This document shows, piece by piece, positions 8,383 to 17,381 of a stretch of 64,000 nt of DNA. Origin of the DNA: Streptomyces bottropensis ATCC 25435. Its GTDB lineage: Bacteria; Actinomycetota; Actinomycetes; Streptomycetales; Streptomycetaceae. The notes beneath the pieces were generated by a model that was not told the origin of the DNA, did no database searches, and saw nothing but the letters and a program-made list of their open reading frames with translations. Every line of letters starts with the position of its first letter. Within the stretch, counting starts at the first letter, position 1. A program made the translations under genes and the position numbers. The stretch covers positions 6,655,519 through 6,719,518 of the forward strand of contig NZ_KB911581.1 of the NCBI RefSeq assembly GCF_000383595.1, given 5' to 3'.

Positions 8383-9879
8383 ATGGCAAGAATCGCGGTG
8401 ATCGGCGCCGGACTCGGCGCCATGGCGGCCGCCGCCCGGCTGGCCGTCGCGGGCCACCACGTGGTGGTGCGCGAGAGCACGCAGACCTACGGCGGGGCCG
8501 TGGGCCGCTTCGAGCGCGACGGCTTCGTGTTCGACACAGGCCCCGGGCTGCTGACGCTGCCCGCCGTCTACCGCGACCTGTTCGTCAAGACCGGCAAGGA
8601 GCCGCTGGAGAAGTGCGTCGACCTGGTCCAGGTGGACCCGGCGGCCCGGCACGTCTTCGCCGACGGCACCGACCTGCGCCTTCCCAACGCCTCACGCGCG
8701 GGCGTGGTCGCCGCCCTGAACGCCGCGCTCGGCCCGGGCGCCGGCGACCGCTGGGGCGACTTCCTGGTGCGGGCCCGCGAGGCCTGGGACCGCACCCGGC
8801 GGCCCCTCCTGGAGGAGCCGCTGTGGCCCGACTGGACGGTCCTCGCCGAGCGCGAGCCGTATCCCTCAGTGCCCCACAGGCGGCTCCTGCGCACCCGCCG
8901 CGCCACCACCCTCGCGGAGGTCGGCGCGTGGGAGCTGCGCGACCCCCGGCTGACGGCCCTGCTGGAGAGCCACGCCCTCGCGTACGGCCTGGATCCCCGG
9001 ACCGTCCCGGCGAGCGCGGCCGTCCTGGCGTACATGGAGCACGCCTTCGGGACCTGGTACGTCCGGGGCGGGCTGCGGGAGTTGGCGCGGGCGGTGTACG
9101 AGCGGTGCCTGGCACGGAAGGTCGAGTTCGTCTTCGGCACCGAGGTCACCGGGATCGTCGAGAAGGACGGCAGGGCGGCCGGCGTGGAACTGGCGGACGG
9201 CTCGGTCGCCGAGGCGGACTTCGTGGTCGCCGGGGTCGCCCCCGAGATGCTGGACCGAGGGGCGCGGCGGTCGGCCGTACGGAGCGAGGGCGAGGTACCG
9301 GCGCAGCGGGGGGCGACGAGCCGGCTGACCGTGCTGCTGGCGCTGCGCGGCGGTCGGCCCGAGGGCGCGGCGCACCGGACGGTGGTGCACGCGCAGGACC
9401 GCGACGCCGAGCTGGACCTCCTGTTCGGCTCCTCCCCCAGGACGGTCGCGCGGCCCACGGTCACCGTGCTGCGCCCGGACGATCCGGCGCTGGTGCCAGG
9501 CCCCGGCCACGAGGCGGTCACCGTCACGTGCGCGGTCCCCGCCCGGGAGCCGGACGCGATCGAGGGGTACGCGCAGCGGTTGATCACCTCGGCCGAGCGT
9601 GCCGTCCCCGATCTGCGGGAGCGCCTGCTGTGGCACGAGGTCCGCACCCCGGCCGACATCGCACGGACGACCGGTGCGCCGACGGGCGCGATCCCGGCCC
9701 CGGCGCTCGCGGCGGCCGGCGGAAGATGGCTGCACCCGTCCAACTCCACCGCGACACCGGGCCTGTTCACCGTCGGCGGCTGGTCCCACCCCGGCGGCGG
9801 CCTCCCGCACGCCGGGATGTCGGGGGCGCTGGTGGCCGGGCTGATCGTGGAGGGACCCGGTTTCCGCGGCTCACAGTGA
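8383..9879 (+). CDS. FAD-dependent oxidoreductase, phytoene desaturase-like
   Basis: The 498-residue protein starts with a dinucleotide-binding motif, IAVIGAGLGAMAAAARL, followed by VVVRES, and has the C-terminal FAD motif GLFTVGGWSHPGGGLPHAGM typical of carotenoid desaturase/amine oxidase flavoproteins. FDTGPGLLTLPAVY is also typical of the CrtI branch. No carotenoid synthase gene is nearby, so a carotenoid substrate is not supported by context. The start is chosen at the ATG seven bases after a -10 element. A MacR-type box lies upstream. A terminator at 9880-9909 follows immediately. Confidence 0.8.
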   Translation: MARIAVIGAGLGAMAAAARLAVAGHHVVVRESTQTYGGAVGRFERDGFVFDTGPGLLTLPAVYRDLFVKTGKEPLEKCVDLVQVDPAARHVFADGTDLRLPNASRAGVVAALNAALGPGAGDRWGDFLVRAREAWDRTRRPLLEEPLWPDWTVLAEREPYPSVPHRRLLRTRRATTLAEVGAWELRDPRLTALLESHALAYGLDPRTVPASAAVLAYMEHAFGTWYVRGGLRELARAVYERCLARKVEFVFGTEVTGIVEKDGRAAGVELADGSVAEADFVVAGVAPEMLDRGARRSAVRSEGEVPAQRGATSRLTVLLALRGGRPEGAAHRTVVHAQDRDAELDLLFGSSPRTVARPTVTVLRPDDPALVPGPGHEAVTVTCAVPAREPDAIEGYAQRLITSAERAVPDLRERLLWHEVRTPADIARTTGAPTGAIPAPALAAAGGRWLHPSNSTATPGLFTVGGWSHPGGGLPHAGMSGALVAGLIVEGPGFRGSQ

Positions 9880-9909
9880 GACGCCGGGGCTCAGCAAGGC
9901 CCCGGCGTC
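9880..9909. terminator. Bidirectional terminator
   Basis: An 11-bp perfect stem, GACGCCGGGGC (9880-9890) with GCCCCGGCGTC (9899-9909), encloses an 8-base loop between convergent genes ending at 9879 (+) and 9937 (-). Confidence 0.7.
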
Positions 9910-9936
9910 GTCCTTCGGAAAGCTGCGGAGAAGCCT

Positions 9937-10920
<984 letters not shown>

Positions 10921-10976
10921 GTACGCCCCTCTCCCTGTGGCCGCTACGCAGTGTGTCGTACGCGAGTGCGACCGGT

Positions 10977-11900
10977 CTAGGCCCGTGATGGGTGGTGCGG
11001 ACCCAGGTTCTCGTAGATTTCCAGAGTCGCGGTGGAATTGTTCAGGGTGATGAAGTGAAGTCCGGGGACTCCTTCGTCCAACAGCCTCGCGCAGAACTCC
11101 GTGGCGAACTCGATGCCAATGGAGCGTACAGCGGCCGGATCGTCTTTGGCTGTGACGATCCGCTCTTTCAGGGCGTTCGGGATGGCGGCGTTACTGAGTT
11201 GCGGCAACCGTTCCAGCATCTTCACGCTGGTGACGGGCATGACCTCCGGGATGACGGGGGTCTCGCAGCCGGCCTTGGCCACCGCGTCCCTCAGACGCAG
11301 GTACGACTCCGGCTGGAAGAACATCTGCGTGATCGCGTAGTCGGCGCCCGCGCGGCACTTGTCGACGAAGCGCGCCACGTCGCTGTCCCAGTCCGGGGAG
11401 CGCGGGTGCATCTCCGGGAAGGCCGCGACGCCGACACAGAAGTCGCCCGACTCCTTGATCAGTCGGACGAGTTCGGCGGCGTACGTCAGGCCCTGCGGGT
11501 GCGCGATCCACTCGCCCATGGGGTCGCCGGGCGGGTCGCCGCGGACCGCGAGCATGTTGCGGATCCCGGCGTCCGCGTACTGGCCGATGATGTTGCGCAG
11601 CTCGGCGATGGAGTGGCTGACCGCGGTGAGGTGGGCGACCGGGGTGAGGGTGGTGTCGGCGGCGATCTGCTCGGTGGCCTTCACCGTGCCGGCCCGGGTG
11701 GAGCCGCCGGCGCCGTACGTCACGGAGACGAAGCTGGGGGCGACCGCCTCGATCCTGCGCAGGGCGTTCCACAGGTTCCGCTCGCCCTTCTCCGTCTTGG
11801 GCGCCCAGAACTCGAAGGAGTACGTGGTCCTGCCCGTGGCGAGCATGTCGCGCACGGTGCGTGCGTGATCAGTCCTGGTCGAAGCAGTTCCTAGGGCCAT
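10977..11900 (-). CDS. metF: Methylenetetrahydrofolate reductase
   Basis: The 307-residue protein is a full-length MetF. It reduces 5,10-methylene-THF to 5-methyl-THF for methionine synthesis, using FAD. Family motifs are present: the Glu of YSFEFWAPKT, the core SVTYGAGGSTRAGT, NMLAVRGDPPGDP (nucleotide/FAD pocket), GVAAFPEMHPRS and ITQMFFQPESYLRL. ATG at 11898-11900 lacks a Shine-Dalgarno, but TTGGGG and TAACCT 17 bases apart end six bases before it, so a leaderless mRNA is likely. No SAM or B12 riboswitch is visible upstream. Confidence 0.95.
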   Translation of the reverse strand: MALGTASTRTDHARTVRDMLATGRTTYSFEFWAPKTEKGERNLWNALRRIEAVAPSFVSVTYGAGGSTRAGTVKATEQIAADTTLTPVAHLTAVSHSIAELRNIIGQYADAGIRNMLAVRGDPPGDPMGEWIAHPQGLTYAAELVRLIKESGDFCVGVAAFPEMHPRSPDWDSDVARFVDKCRAGADYAITQMFFQPESYLRLRDAVAKAGCETPVIPEVMPVTSVKMLERLPQLSNAAIPNALKERIVTAKDDPAAVRSIGIEFATEFCARLLDEGVPGLHFITLNNSTATLEIYENLGPHHPSRA

Positions 11901-11906
11901 ACCGGC

Positions 11907-11935
11907 AGGTTAGTCAGGTCACGGCCGTCCCCCAA
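11907..11935 (-). promoter_or_regulatory. metF promoter, predicted leaderless
   Basis: Read on the minus strand, TTGGGG (11930-11935) and TAACCT (11907-11912) are separated by exactly 17 bases. The -10 ends six bases before the metF ATG, placing the transcription start at the start codon. Confidence 0.55.
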
Positions 11936-12010
11936 CCAGAGCTGGGAATTTTGTCCGTTTTGCCGACCTGCTGTCCACGCCTTGGACAGCCGTGGGCGGG
12001 GCGGGGCCGG

Positions 12011-12655
12011 TCAGAGGGCGCGCAGGCGCTCGGTGAACTCCGCCGCGGCGGCTCCGGGGTCGTCGGCCTCCGTGATCGCCCGGACGACGACGGCCCGGCG
12101 GGCGCCGGCCTCGACGACCTCGTCGAGGTTGGTGAGGTCGATGCCGCCGATGGCGAACCAGGGGCGGTCGGTGCCGAGGGTGGCGGTGTACCGCACGAGG
12201 TCCAGGCCGGGGGCGTGGCGGCCGGGTTTGGTCGGGGTGGGCCAGCAGGGGCCCGTGCAGAAGTAGTCCACGCCTTCCTGGACGGCCGCGGCGGCCGCCT
12301 CCTCCTCGGCGTGCGTGGAACGGCCGACGAGGACGCGCTCACCGAGGATGGCGCGGGCGGCGGGGACCGGAAGGTCGCCCTGGCCCAGGTGCAGCACGTC
12401 CGCGCCGATGGCGTGCGCGACGTCCGCGCGGTCGTTGACGGCCAGCAGCCTGCCGTGCCGCCGGCACGCGTCGGCGAACATGTGGAGGTGCTCCAGCTCC
12501 TCGGCGGCTTCCATGCCCTTGTCGCGCAGCTGCACGATGTCCACGCCGCCGCCCAGGACCGCGTCCAGGAACTCCGGCAGGTCGCCCTGGCGCCTGCGGG
12601 CGTCCGTGCAGAGGTAGAGCCGGGCGTCGGCGAGCCGGGCTGCGGCGTCGGGCAT
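12011..12655 (-). CDS. thiE: Thiamine-phosphate synthase
   Basis: The 214-residue protein joins the pyrimidine (HMP-PP) and thiazole phosphate to make thiamine phosphate. The ThiE barrel is complete: YLCTD strand, QLRDKGMEAAE, AVNDRADVAHAIGADVLHLGQGDLPV (diphosphate and Mg binding), GRSTHAEEEA, FCTGPCWPTPTKPG and FAIGGIDLTNLDEVVEAGA. ATG at 12653-12655 fits the family N-terminus; a longer frame to 12721 exists. The gene lies opposite the thiOSG operon and has no TPP riboswitch of its own in the upstream gap. Confidence 0.93.
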   Translation of the reverse strand: MPDAAARLADARLYLCTDARRRQGDLPEFLDAVLGGGVDIVQLRDKGMEAAEELEHLHMFADACRRHGRLLAVNDRADVAHAIGADVLHLGQGDLPVPAARAILGERVLVGRSTHAEEEAAAAAVQEGVDYFCTGPCWPTPTKPGRHAPGLDLVRYTATLGTDRPWFAIGGIDLTNLDEVVEAGARRAVVVRAITEADDPGAAAAEFTERLRAL

Positions 12656-12690
12656 GGGTGGGTCCCCCGTCGGCGGTGGGCCGTCGGTGC

Positions 12691-12735
12691 GGCGTACGGG
12701 AGCCCCGCCCTCATGGGCCACGGCTTCCGTACGCC
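12691..12735 (-). terminator. Hairpin between the Rv2175c-type gene and thiE
   Basis: GGCGTACGGGAGCC (12691-12704) pairs with GGCTTCCGTACGCC (12722-12735) with a single mismatch around a 17-base loop. It lies downstream of the gene ending at 12792 and upstream of thiE, so it could act as a terminator or leader stem. Confidence 0.45.
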
Positions 12736-12791
12736 GTCCGGGCGGCTGCGTCGGTGCTGTCTCGGTGCTGCGGGTGGGGCGGGCGTCCGGG

Positions 12792-13157
12792 TCAGACGGC
12801 GAGCGCCTGGGCGCGGCGCTTCACCTCCGTGCCGCGATTCTCGCTCAGGGCCTGGGCCGGCGTGCCGGGCAGGCTCGGGTCCGGAGTGAACAGCCACTCC
12901 AGCATCTCTTCGTCGCTGAAGCCGTCGTCCCTCAGCAGGGTCAGGGTGCCGGTCAGGCCCTTGACCACCTTGTCCTCGTCGATGAAGGCGGCGGGGACGT
13001 GCAGCGCGCGGTTCTCACCACGGCGTACGGCGATGAGCTGGCCTTCCTTCACCAGCTGCCGCACGCGGGTCACCTCGACGTCCAGCATCTCTGCGATGTC
13101 GGGCAGGGTCAGCCACGCGGGGACGAGAGCATCGATCTTTGCGTCAATCTCGGTCAC
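12792..13157 (-). CDS. Rv2175c family DNA-binding protein
   Basis: This 121-residue protein matches the actinobacterial Rv2175c family. A winged helix-turn-helix at the N-terminus (WLTLPDIAEMLDVEVTRVRQLVKEG, about residues 15-39) is followed by a small domain with ADEDKVVKGL-like and FSDEEMLEWLF segments. The M. tuberculosis protein binds DNA and is phosphorylated by the Ser/Thr kinase PknL, encoded next door to it. Here a PASTA kinase lies about 4 kb away (17382-19298), suggesting the functional link may persist. The GTG start has GGAGG unusually close. Targets are unknown. Confidence 0.88.
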   Translation of the reverse strand: MTEIDAKIDALVPAWLTLPDIAEMLDVEVTRVRQLVKEGQLIAVRRGENRALHVPAAFIDEDKVVKGLTGTLTLLRDDGFSDEEMLEWLFTPDPSLPGTPAQALSENRGTEVKRRAQALAV

Positions 13158-13222
13158 GCCTCCAAGACTGCCATCTGGGACCGACAGTGGGTAGCCGGGC
13201 CTCCCTCCGACGAGGGTGGTCG

Positions 13223-14452
13223 CTAGGCCGTCGCCGCCTTCAGGGGCCGGGCCGGGTCCCGCAGCAGCTCCGGGTCCATCGGCGTGCCCGCCTCGATCAG
13301 GCGGCGGCCCTGGGCCAGGTCCCGGGGACGGCCGACGGCTAGAAGGGCGACCAGCCGGGTCTCGCGGAGCCAGCAGACCGACCAGGCGGCGCCGGTGGGG
13401 TCGCCGCGCCGGACCATGGTGTCGGCCGAGGCGTGGTGACCGGCGTACTGGACGAAGCGCCCGAACTGCTCGGACCAGAAGTAGGGGACCGGGTCGTAGG
13501 GCTCGGGGGTCTCGCCGACGATGTTCGCGGCGACCGTGCGGGGGCCCTGGAGGGCGTTGTCCCAGTGGTGGACGAGGAGGCGCCTGCCGTACCGGCCCGA
13601 GGGGAACGAGGCGCAGTCGCCGACCGCGTAGACATCGGGCGCGGAGGCGCGCAGGTGGTCGTCGGCCACCACCTCGCCGTGCGCGCCCAGTTCGACGCCC
13701 GAGCCCGCGAGCCAGCCCGTGGCCGGGCGGGCGCCGATCCCCACGACGACCGCGCCGGCCGGCACCCGGGTCCCGTCGTCCAGGACCACCGTCCCGGGCT
13801 CGACGCGCTCCACGCGCGCGTGGGTGCGCAGGGTGGTGCCGCTGTCGGCGTACCAGGCGGTCATCGGCGCGGTCACCTCCGCCGGGAGCGCGCCCGCGAG
13901 CGGGCGGTCGGCGGCCTCGACGACCGTCACCGCGCAGCCCGCCTCGCGCGCGGCCGTGGCGAACTCGGCGCCGATCCAGCCCGCGCCGACGACCACGATG
14001 TCGTGCCGGCGGGCCAGTACGGGCCGCAGCCGCTCGGCGTCGTCCAGGGTCCGCAGCAGATGCACCCCGGGCACACCCTCGGCGCCCGGCAGCATGATCG
14101 GTTCCGCGCCGGTCGCGAGGACCAGGACGTCGTACGGGACGGGCCCGGCGGCCGTGTCGAGCGCGTGGTCGGCGGGGCGCAGGCCGGACACCTCGCGGCC
14201 CAGCCGGAGTTCGATGCCGAGCGCCTCGAAGTCGACGTCGAAGGCGGAGCCCTCGGCCTTGCCGAGCAGCACGGCCTTGGACAACGGCGGGCGGTCGTAG
14301 GGCTGGTGAGGCTCGGCGCCGATCAGTGTCACGTCGCCGGTGAAGCCCTGTTCGCGCAGCGCGACCGCGGTCTGCACGCCCGCCATGCCCGCGCCCACGA
14401 CGACCACGCGCCGCGCCGGCGTCCCGCTCCTGTGCTGCGTCTGCTCGCTCAC
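13223..14452 (-). CDS. FAD/NAD(P)-dependent oxidoreductase, ferredoxin reductase type
   Basis: The 409-residue flavoprotein has the pattern of ferredoxin or rubredoxin reductases. An N-terminal FAD site, VVVVGAGMAGVQTAVALREQG, precedes the PYDRPPLSKAVLLG motif. A second Rossmann motif for NAD(P)H, IVVVGAGWIGAEFATAAREAG, follows, and then VYAVGDCASFPSG for FAD. The C-terminal domain resembles the reductase dimerisation domain. It probably passes electrons from NAD(P)H to a ferredoxin or Rieske partner. GTG at 14450-14452 is preferred; an ATG at 14476 is also possible. No ferredoxin gene is adjacent. Confidence 0.85.
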   Translation of the reverse strand: MSEQTQHRSGTPARRVVVVGAGMAGVQTAVALREQGFTGDVTLIGAEPHQPYDRPPLSKAVLLGKAEGSAFDVDFEALGIELRLGREVSGLRPADHALDTAAGPVPYDVLVLATGAEPIMLPGAEGVPGVHLLRTLDDAERLRPVLARRHDIVVVGAGWIGAEFATAAREAGCAVTVVEAADRPLAGALPAEVTAPMTAWYADSGTTLRTHARVERVEPGTVVLDDGTRVPAGAVVVGIGARPATGWLAGSGVELGAHGEVVADDHLRASAPDVYAVGDCASFPSGRYGRRLLVHHWDNALQGPRTVAANIVGETPEPYDPVPYFWSEQFGRFVQYAGHHASADTMVRRGDPTGAAWSVCWLRETRLVALLAVGRPRDLAQGRRLIEAGTPMDPELLRDPARPLKAATA

Positions 14453-14484
14453 CCGGTCACCATAGACAACCGGCATTCGGTCGG

Positions 14485-14868
14485 TCAGCCGGTCGGGCGG
14501 GGGTCGCTCCCCGGCGGCGGGTCCGCCCGCTCGCCGACCTCCTCCACCACGCTCGTCCCGCTGCCCGGCCGCGACTCCCACTCCCAGGTCTCCTCCAACC
14601 GGACGCGCCCGTCGGCGAGTTCGGTCACGAGGGAGACGCAGTGCCCGCAGGCGGTGGTCCCGTCGGTCTTCAGCTGCGCGTACCGGAAGTCCAGCCGGTC
14701 CCCCGCGCGCGTGCCCACGAGATGGCCCCGCACGACGTCACCGCCCGCGTACTCGGCCCAGATCTCGCCGTCCCGCTCGTGGTAGACGAACCGGGTCCGG
14801 GTGCCCACCTGACCGGGGGCCTGGTCGGCGACCGGGGCGAGGACGAGACCGTCGAGCGAGCGGGCCAT
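14485..14868 (-). CDS. Conserved small beta-rich protein of unknown function
   Basis: The 127-residue sequence alternates short polar and hydrophobic stretches (TRFVYHERDGEIWAEYAGG, VVRGHLVGTRAGDRLDFRY, RVRLEETWEWES), consistent with a lipocalin-like or avidin-like beta barrel. Similar proteins are widespread and often mislabelled as N-acetylglutamate synthase. I cannot assign a ligand. The TPP riboswitch for thiO starts about 60 bases upstream on the opposite strand, so the two genes are divergent. The downstream neighbour is the flavoprotein gene, 32 bases away on the same strand. Confidence 0.65.
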   Translation of the reverse strand: MARSLDGLVLAPVADQAPGQVGTRTRFVYHERDGEIWAEYAGGDVVRGHLVGTRAGDRLDFRYAQLKTDGTTACGHCVSLVTELADGRVRLEETWEWESRPGSGTSVVEEVGERADPPPGSDPRPTG

Positions 14869-14924
14869 GGGCGGAGGCTCCCTTTCTGGGACGAACGGCG
14901 AGGGCTAGGGTGGGCCACCGTAGA

Positions 14925-15017
14925 GCACTCGCGGGAGCCCGGACGCACCGGGCTGAGAGGGAGGCTGGCGGCCTCCGACCGTACGAACCTGATCCGGGTC
15001 ATGCCGGCGAAGGGAGG
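14925..15017 (+). promoter_or_regulatory. TPP riboswitch (THI element)
   Basis: All conserved parts of a THI box are present in order. The P1-P3 stem GGGAGCCCGG / CCGGGCTGAGAGG includes the invariant CTGAGA at 14953-14958, a GGAGGC / GCCTCC stem follows, then GAACCTGATCCGGGTCATGCC and the closing GCGAAGGGAG. It ends 12 bases before the thiO start codon, and its final purine-rich segment probably contains the thiO ribosome binding site, so TPP binding is expected to repress thiO-thiS-thiG translation. Confidence 0.95.
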
Positions 15018-15029
15018 GGCTGGACGCCC

Positions 15030-16205
15030 ATGTCGCGTACGCACACGTCAGACGTCCTCGTCGTGGGGGGCGGAATCATCGGGCTCGTGACGGCGTGGCG
15101 GGCCGCGCTGCGCGGGTTCGCCACGGCCGTGGCCGATCCCGCGCCCGGCGGCGGGGCCGCGCAGGTGGCGGCCGGGATGCTCGCCGCCGTCACCGAACTG
15201 CACTACGGCGAGCAGACGCTGCTGGGGCTCAACATGGAGTCCGCGCGCCTCTATCCGGACTTCGTGGCCGAGCTGACGGAGGCGACCGGCCTCGACCTCG
15301 GCTACCGCCGCTGCGGCACGCTCGCCGTCGCGCTGGACGCGGACGACCGCGCCCATCTGCGTGAACTGCACGCCCTGCAGCGCCGGTCGGGCCTGGACTC
15401 GGAGTGGCTGAGCGGCCGCGACTGCCGCCGCCTGGAGCCCATGCTCGCGCCGGGGGTGCGCGGCGGACTGCGGGCCGACGGGGACCACCAGATCGACCCG
15501 AGGCGGCTCTCCAGGGCCCTCGTCGCGGCCTGCGAACGCGCGGGGGTCGTGTTCCACCGGGCCAGGGCCGAGGAGCTGTCGGTGGTCCGGGAGCGGGCCA
15601 CCGGGGTCCGGACCGGCGATGGTGACCGGCTGGCCGCGGAGCGGGTCGTCCTCGCCGCGGGCAGCCTCAGCGGGCGGCTCGCCGGGATCCCGCGGGACGT
15701 GGTGCCGCCGGTGCGGCCGGTGAAGGGACAGGTGCTGCGGCTGACGGTGCCGAAGCCGTACGCGCCCTTCCTGAGCCGTACGGTACGGGCCGTGGTGCGG
15801 GGCAGCCATGTCTACCTGGTGCCGCGCGAGAACGGCGAACTCGTCGTCGGCGCGACCAGCGAGGAGCAGGGCTGGGACACCACGGTGACCGCGGGCGGGG
15901 TGTACGAACTGCTGCGGGACGCCCATGAACTCGTCCCCGGGATCACCGAACTCCCGCTCACCGAGACCCGCGCGGGCCTGCGCCCCGCCTCCCCGGACAA
16001 CGCGCCGCTCCTCGGCCCCACCGGGCTCGACGGTCTGATCCTCGCGACCGGGCACCACCGCAACGGGGTGCTCCTCACCCCGGTCACCGGTGACGTCCTG
16101 GCCCATGTGCTGACCACCGGTGAACTGCCGGCGCAGGCACGCGACTTCACCCCGCTGCGGTTCCGCGCCGGCGCGGCCCGCGAACTCCTGGAGCAGCCCG
16201 TATGA
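15030..16205 (+). CDS. thiO: Glycine oxidase ThiO
   Basis: The 391-residue FAD enzyme oxidises glycine to iminoglycine, the dehydroglycine precursor of the thiamine thiazole ring. The dinucleotide motif DVLVVGGGIIGLVTAWRAA is at residues 8-26, followed by GGAAQVAAGMLAAVTEL (the DAO-family loop), VRPVKGQVLRL and the C-terminal GLILATGHHRNGVLLTPVTG. ATG at 15030 lies just after the TPP riboswitch. The stop overlaps thiS by four bases (ATGA), so thiO and thiS are translationally coupled. Confidence 0.95.
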   Translation: MSRTHTSDVLVVGGGIIGLVTAWRAALRGFATAVADPAPGGGAAQVAAGMLAAVTELHYGEQTLLGLNMESARLYPDFVAELTEATGLDLGYRRCGTLAVALDADDRAHLRELHALQRRSGLDSEWLSGRDCRRLEPMLAPGVRGGLRADGDHQIDPRRLSRALVAACERAGVVFHRARAEELSVVRERATGVRTGDGDRLAAERVVLAAGSLSGRLAGIPRDVVPPVRPVKGQVLRLTVPKPYAPFLSRTVRAVVRGSHVYLVPRENGELVVGATSEEQGWDTTVTAGGVYELLRDAHELVPGITELPLTETRAGLRPASPDNAPLLGPTGLDGLILATGHHRNGVLLTPVTGDVLAHVLTTGELPAQARDFTPLRFRAGAARELLEQPV

Positions 16206-16420
16206 ACACCACCGGGACGCTGACCGTCCTCGTCAACGGAGAGCGCCGGCGGATCGCTCCCGGCACGGCGCTCGACGCGCTGGTGCGGACGCTCACCGCG
16301 TCGCCCTCCGGTGTCGCCGCCGCGCTCAACGAAACCGTCGTCCCGCGCGCGCGGTGGACGACCACCGCACTCGCCGAGGGGGACCGTGTCGAGGTCCTCA
16401 CCGCCGTCCAAGGAGGCTGA
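16202..16420 (+). CDS. thiS: Sulfur carrier protein ThiS
   Basis: This 72-residue ubiquitin-like protein carries sulfur as a C-terminal thiocarboxylate for thiazole formation. It has the family beta-grasp pattern (VLVNGERRRIAPGTALDALV; ALNETVVPRARW) and the essential C-terminal Gly-Gly. Its start overlaps the thiO stop by four bases, and thiG starts five bases after its stop codon. The ThiF adenylating enzyme is not in this window. Confidence 0.95.
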   Translation: MNTTGTLTVLVNGERRRIAPGTALDALVRTLTASPSGVAAALNETVVPRARWTTTALAEGDRVEVLTAVQGG

Positions 16421-16424
16421 TCCC

Positions 16425-17219
16425 ATGGCAGACGACCCCTTCGTCCTCGGCGGTACGACCTACTCGTCCCGCCTGATCATGGGCACCGGCGGAGCGGCCG
16501 GCCTGGACGTGCTGGAGCGGGCGCTGGTGGCCTCCGGCACGGAGCTGACGACGGTGGCGATGCGCCGCGTGAACGCGTCCGTGCACGGCTCGGTGCTGTC
16601 CGTGCTCGACCGGCTCGGCATTCGTGTGCTGCCCAACACGGCCGGCTGTTTCACGGCGGGCGAGGCCGTGCTGACGGCCCGCCTCGCGCGCGAGGCGCTC
16701 GGTACGTCGCTGGTCAAGCTGGAGGTCGTCGCCGACGAGCGCACCCTCCTGCCCGACCCCGTCGAACTGCTCGACGCCGCCGAGACGCTCGTCGACGACG
16801 GGTTCACCGTGCTGCCCTACACGAACGACGATCCGGTGCTCGCGCGGAAGCTCCAGGACGTGGGCTGTGCCGCGATCATGCCGCTCGGTTCGCCCATCGG
16901 GTCGGGGCTCGGCATCCGCAACCCGCACAACTTCCAGCTGATCGTGGAGCACGCGCGTGTGCCGGTGATCCTCGACGCGGGCGCGGGGACGGCCTCGGAC
17001 GTCGCCCTCGCGATGGAGCTGGGGTGCGCCGGGGTGATGCTCGCCTCCGCCGTGACCCGGGCCCAGGAGCCGGTCCTGATGGCCGAGGGCATGCGGCACG
17101 CGGTGGAGGCGGGCCGGCTGGCGTACCGGGCGGGCCGTATCCCGCGTCGGCACTTCGCGCAGGCGTCGTCACCGGTCGAGGGGCTGGCGCGGCTGGATCC
17201 GGAGCGTCCCGCTTTCTGA
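16425..17219 (+). CDS. thiG: Thiazole synthase
   Basis: The 264-residue TIM-barrel enzyme makes the thiazole phosphate carboxylate from 1-deoxyxylulose 5-phosphate, ThiS-thiocarboxylate and iminoglycine. Signature segments are SRLIMGTGG, ELTTVAMRRVN, NTAGCFTAGEAVLTARLARE, VKLEVVADERTLLPD (Schiff-base Lys in LVKLEV), MPLGSPIGSGLGIRNP and DAGAGTASDVALAMELG. AAGGAGG precedes the ATG at ideal spacing inside the end of thiS. It is the last gene of the riboswitch-controlled operon. Confidence 0.95.
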   Translation: MADDPFVLGGTTYSSRLIMGTGGAAGLDVLERALVASGTELTTVAMRRVNASVHGSVLSVLDRLGIRVLPNTAGCFTAGEAVLTARLAREALGTSLVKLEVVADERTLLPDPVELLDAAETLVDDGFTVLPYTNDDPVLARKLQDVGCAAIMPLGSPIGSGLGIRNPHNFQLIVEHARVPVILDAGAGTASDVALAMELGCAGVMLASAVTRAQEPVLMAEGMRHAVEAGRLAYRAGRIPRRHFAQASSPVEGLARLDPERPAF

Positions 17220-17368
17220 GTCGGATCTCACGCCATCAGACCCTCACTCGAACAGCCGAACGAGTTCGGTCGCGCGGCCGCCTGTCACAGCCCCAGGACC
17301 CGGGTCACAGCTCTGCTGCAGTACGGCCCCGGAGCCCCGCCGCCCCTGGGCCCGTCGGCGGCGGCTCG

Positions 17369-17374
17369 TAGACT
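17369..17374 (+). promoter_or_regulatory. -10 element of a predicted leaderless kinase transcript
   Basis: TAGACT is followed by seven bases and then the GTG start at 17382. No ribosome binding site is visible, so transcription probably starts at the GTG. Confidence 0.45.
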
Positions 17375-17381
17375 CACCTGC

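Noticed and set aside
8383..9879. Carotenoid biosynthesis cluster
   Set aside because: Only one desaturase-like flavoprotein is present; no crtB, crtE or other pathway genes are in the window.
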